This document shows, one piece after another, positions 61,770 to 64,000 of a stretch of DNA of 64,000 nucleotides; the first letter of the stretch is position 1; every line of letters begins with the position of its first letter. The stretch lies in NCBI RefSeq assembly GCF_003284585.1, contig NZ_QKRX01000003.1, forward strand, positions 2,540 through 66,539. Direction: 5' to 3'. The notes beneath the pieces were generated by a model. That model worked only from the letters and a program-made list of their open reading frames with translations, did no database searches and had not been told where the DNA came from. The DNA comes from Nitrincola tibetensis (GTDB taxonomy: Bacteria; Pseudomonadota; Gammaproteobacteria; Pseudomonadales; Balneatricaceae). The position numbers were made by a program, and so were the translations under genes.

Positions 61770-64000
61770 TCAGCGCTTGAGTTTATAGGCAATGACATAA
61801 TCCCCTATGCTCGTGCCGACGGAGCCATGACCCCCGGCTACCTGAACGACCATTTGCTCTCCTAGGCTATTTAGATACGTCATCGGCGTTGCTTGCCCGC
61901 CAGCTGGAAGGCGAGCCTGCCACAGCTGCTCACCTGTGGATACGTCATATGCCCGTAAATAGTCATCTACCGTTGCGGCCAAGAAGGCCACACCACCTTC
62001 AGTGATCACAGGTCCACCAATACCGGGAACGCCCATTTTAAGTGGTAGCGGCAGCGGAGACAGATCTTGGATCGTCCCATTCGTATGTTTGTAGACTATT
62101 TCTCCTGTTTTTAAGTCAACCCCGGCTACATAGCCCCAAGGCGGTTGCTGACAGGGTATGTCCAAGGGGGACAGAAAGGGTCGCATATCGACCGCATAAG
62201 GCGCCCCTTCATTTGAATTCAGACCTTGCTCACCTTGGTTGGTGGCGCCCATATCTGAACCATCCTTCTTGACCAACTGCTGAATAAAGGCCAGATACAC
62301 TGGCATCCCGAACATCAACTGACGTTTTGGGTCCACGGCAATGCCGCCCCAGTTGAAGACGCCAAAGTTACCGGGATAAACCAGCGTGCCCTGTTCAGAT
62401 GGCGGCGTATACTGCCCCTCATACCGCAATGATTTAAATTGAATTCGGCACCACATTTGATCCAGTGGCGTTGCGCCCCACATTTCTTTTTCTGTCATGG
62501 CTGGGGGGCGGAACGTCAGTGCCGAAATCGGTTGTGTTGGCGCCGCATGATCCAACTCAACAGTGCCCTGAGGAGCAGGCAGCTCTGTTATAGGGAAGAT
62601 CGGCTCTCCAGTCTCACGATTCAGCACATACACATCACCCTGCTTCGTCGGTATGACCAGTGCAGGTTGTGGGCCGTTTTCGGTATCCAGATCAATCAGC
62701 GATGGCTGAGCAGGTGTATCCATATCCCACAGATCATGATGGACAAACTGTTGCACCCAGACCACTTGGCCAGTGTCCAAACTCAGTGCCACTACGGAGC
62801 TGGCGTAGGTTTCATCATGTTCACTGCGATACCAGCCAAGCTGGTCGGGCGTTCTGTTCCCCATTGGGAAGTAAATCAGCCCTAGTTCTTCGTCGGCACT
62901 GGCCACAGCCCAGCTGTTGGGAGAGCTGGCCATATAAACCTCATCAGGCGCGATTGGGGTTGTATCATAGGGGTTACCAGAGTCCCAATTCCATACTAGG
63001 GCAGCGGTTTTAGCATCATAGGCTCGAATCACTCCTGAAGGTGAGTTTTTGTCGTAATTGTCGTTCACGGAACCTGCGACAATAATCAAGCCATTCGCTA
63101 CAACGGGTGGTGAAGTGGAGTAATAAAAACCGGCTTGCTTGTACGGCATGTTGTGGGTTAGATCAAGTTCACCGTTATTGCCGAATCGCGCACAGAGAGC
63201 ACCTGTGGCTGGATCAAAGGCAAGCAAACGCGCATCGGATGTCGGCATAAAGAGCGCGGCATCGCACTCTACCGGGGGTTGAGTTTCAGCCGCTATATTC
63301 AGTTGTTCAGCGGAGGGTGTTTCACCAGAATCCGGTGGCAGATACGACACCCCTCGGCAGGTTTGGTGCTGACGCTGGCTTTGTGCTGGCACCTTGGCAT
63401 CATATACCCAGCGTTTGGTGCCTTGATCAGCATCCAATGCCACCAGCCAGTTGTGAGGTGTACATAGGTATAGCGTATCGCCAATTTTAAGTGGCGTTGC
63501 CTGATAGGTGGTTTCAGTCACATCTTCAGGGCGCTTCATATCGCCAGTACGATACCGCCAAGCTTCTTCTAGTTTCCCCACATTTTGGGGTGTGATCTGG
63601 TCCAATGGAGAATAACGCTGCCCCATGTTGGTTCGCCCATAGGCATACCAGCTGGATTCTGGTGAATACCCTAAGTTCGGCGACTCACGGACCACCTGCA
63701 TATCGAGTTTACCGGACAGGTCATGTGGATTGGCCAATAGGCTGCCCAGCGTCATGACCCCCAGCACAGCCCAGACAGGGAACAGCACTTTGCGTCCACC
63801 TTTGTCCGCCACTTTGGAAACTAACAGGGGGATGGCCAGTAGCATAAACAACCCTAATCGCGGTGCTAGCGCCCACCAGTCATAACCTGACTCCCACAAT
63901 GACCAGATCATAGTGACCACTAGAAATAGCGCAAATAACGGGCGAGTCAGCGCATGGCGCTTAAAGCCCAGCCAAGCATTCAGCAATAAAACAAGGCCTG
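61770..64000 (-). CDS. gcd: Membrane-bound PQQ-dependent dehydrogenase (glucose/quinate type), 5' end beyond window
   Basis: At least 740 residues. The frame stays open to the right edge, so the first helices are outside. Visible helices: FALFLVVTMIWSLWESGYDW, LGLFMLLAIPLLV and VLFPVWAVLGVMTLGSLLA. PQQ propeller motifs include YAYGRTNMGQRYSPLDQITP, FVHHDLWDMDTPAQPSLIDL and WGATPLDQMWCRIQFK. It oxidises a sugar or quinate in the periplasm and feeds ubiquinone. Glucose or quinate cannot be told apart with confidence. Confidence 0.92.
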   Translation of the reverse strand, partial: GLVLLLNAWLGFKRHALTRPLFALFLVVTMIWSLWESGYDWWALAPRLGLFMLLAIPLLVSKVADKGGRKVLFPVWAVLGVMTLGSLLANPHDLSGKLDMQVVRESPNLGYSPESSWYAYGRTNMGQRYSPLDQITPQNVGKLEEAWRYRTGDMKRPEDVTETTYQATPLKIGDTLYLCTPHNWLVALDADQGTKRWVYDAKVPAQSQRQHQTCRGVSYLPPDSGETPSAEQLNIAAETQPPVECDAALFMPTSDARLLAFDPATGALCARFGNNGELDLTHNMPYKQAGFYYSTSPPVVANGLIIVAGSVNDNYDKNSPSGVIRAYDAKTAALVWNWDSGNPYDTTPIAPDEVYMASSPNSWAVASADEELGLIYFPMGNRTPDQLGWYRSEHDETYASSVVALSLDTGQVVWVQQFVHHDLWDMDTPAQPSLIDLDTENGPQPALVIPTKQGDVYVLNRETGEPIFPITELPAPQGTVELDHAAPTQPISALTFRPPAMTEKEMWGATPLDQMWCRIQFKSLRYEGQYTPPSEQGTLVYPGNFGVFNWGGIAVDPKRQLMFGMPVYLAFIQQLVKKDGSDMGATNQGEQGLNSNEGAPYAVDMRPFLSPLDIPCQQPPWGYVAGVDLKTGEIVYKHTNGTIQDLSPLPLPLKMGVPGIGGPVITEGGVAFLAATVDDYLRAYDVSTGEQLWQARLPAGGQATPMTYLNSLGEQMVVQVAGGHGSVGTSIGDYVIAYKLKR

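Overview
The window looks like a chromosomal segment of a marine-type gammaproteobacterium, most plausibly Oceanospirillales (Marinomonas/Nitrincola-like) or a relative of Pseudomonas. This is inference. It rests on the pyrE-crc-rph-yicC neighbourhood, a Crc protein, GacA/RsmA-type regulatory RNAs, TTT and TRAP carboxylate transporters, and a fused COX1-COX3 oxidase. No rRNA or tRNA genes were seen.

Layout. 1-1300: a broken rlmE remnant at the left edge, then two related RNAs with GGA-loop hairpins (CsrB/RsmZ type) flanking a NYN-domain nuclease gene. 1286-3990: a TPP riboswitch and thiOSGE. 3987-7345: pyrE, crc, rph and yicC. 7437-14609: an accessory island with an intact hipBA module, a PLD-helicase-DUF3427 protein with a 52-residue companion gene, and relics of an antitoxin-like regulator, a second hipA and a DUF4143 ATPase. 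The second hipA's XRE partner is still intact. 14606-20830: a Fur-boxed fecI-fecR-receptor-PepSY iron uptake operon ending in two unassigned small proteins. 20857-22688: an octamer repeat, a decayed chemoreceptor and a diguanylate cyclase. 22663-28201: a cox/ctaG terminal oxidase cluster with DUF2231 and CopD-like membrane proteins.

28375-34809: a TctDE-type two-component system divergent from tctCBA plus an AbrB permease. 34844-38269: a TRAP transporter with a MarR-like regulator, divergent from pxpABC (5-oxoprolinase), which suggests uptake and hydrolysis of 5-oxoproline or a related compound. 40863-41207: a non-coding stretch with several DnaA-box-like 9-mers. 41208-55946: mostly housekeeping (prmB, an HDOD protein, ilvD, a PepSY-linked two-component system, argA, pit with its DUF47 partner behind a possible Pho box, glnE, ilvE). 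56198-60577: an ELM1-like/UDP-sugar dehydrogenase/two-glycosyltransferase cassette, probably for surface glycan. 60733 to the end: a CHAD protein and a PQQ dehydrogenase cut by the right edge.

Most novel-looking elements: the paired GGA-loop RNAs with an identical upstream palindrome at the same spacing; the unannotated 52-residue gene after the helicase; the hipB-like gene left beside a decayed hipA; and the two secreted or membrane-anchored unknowns in the iron operon.
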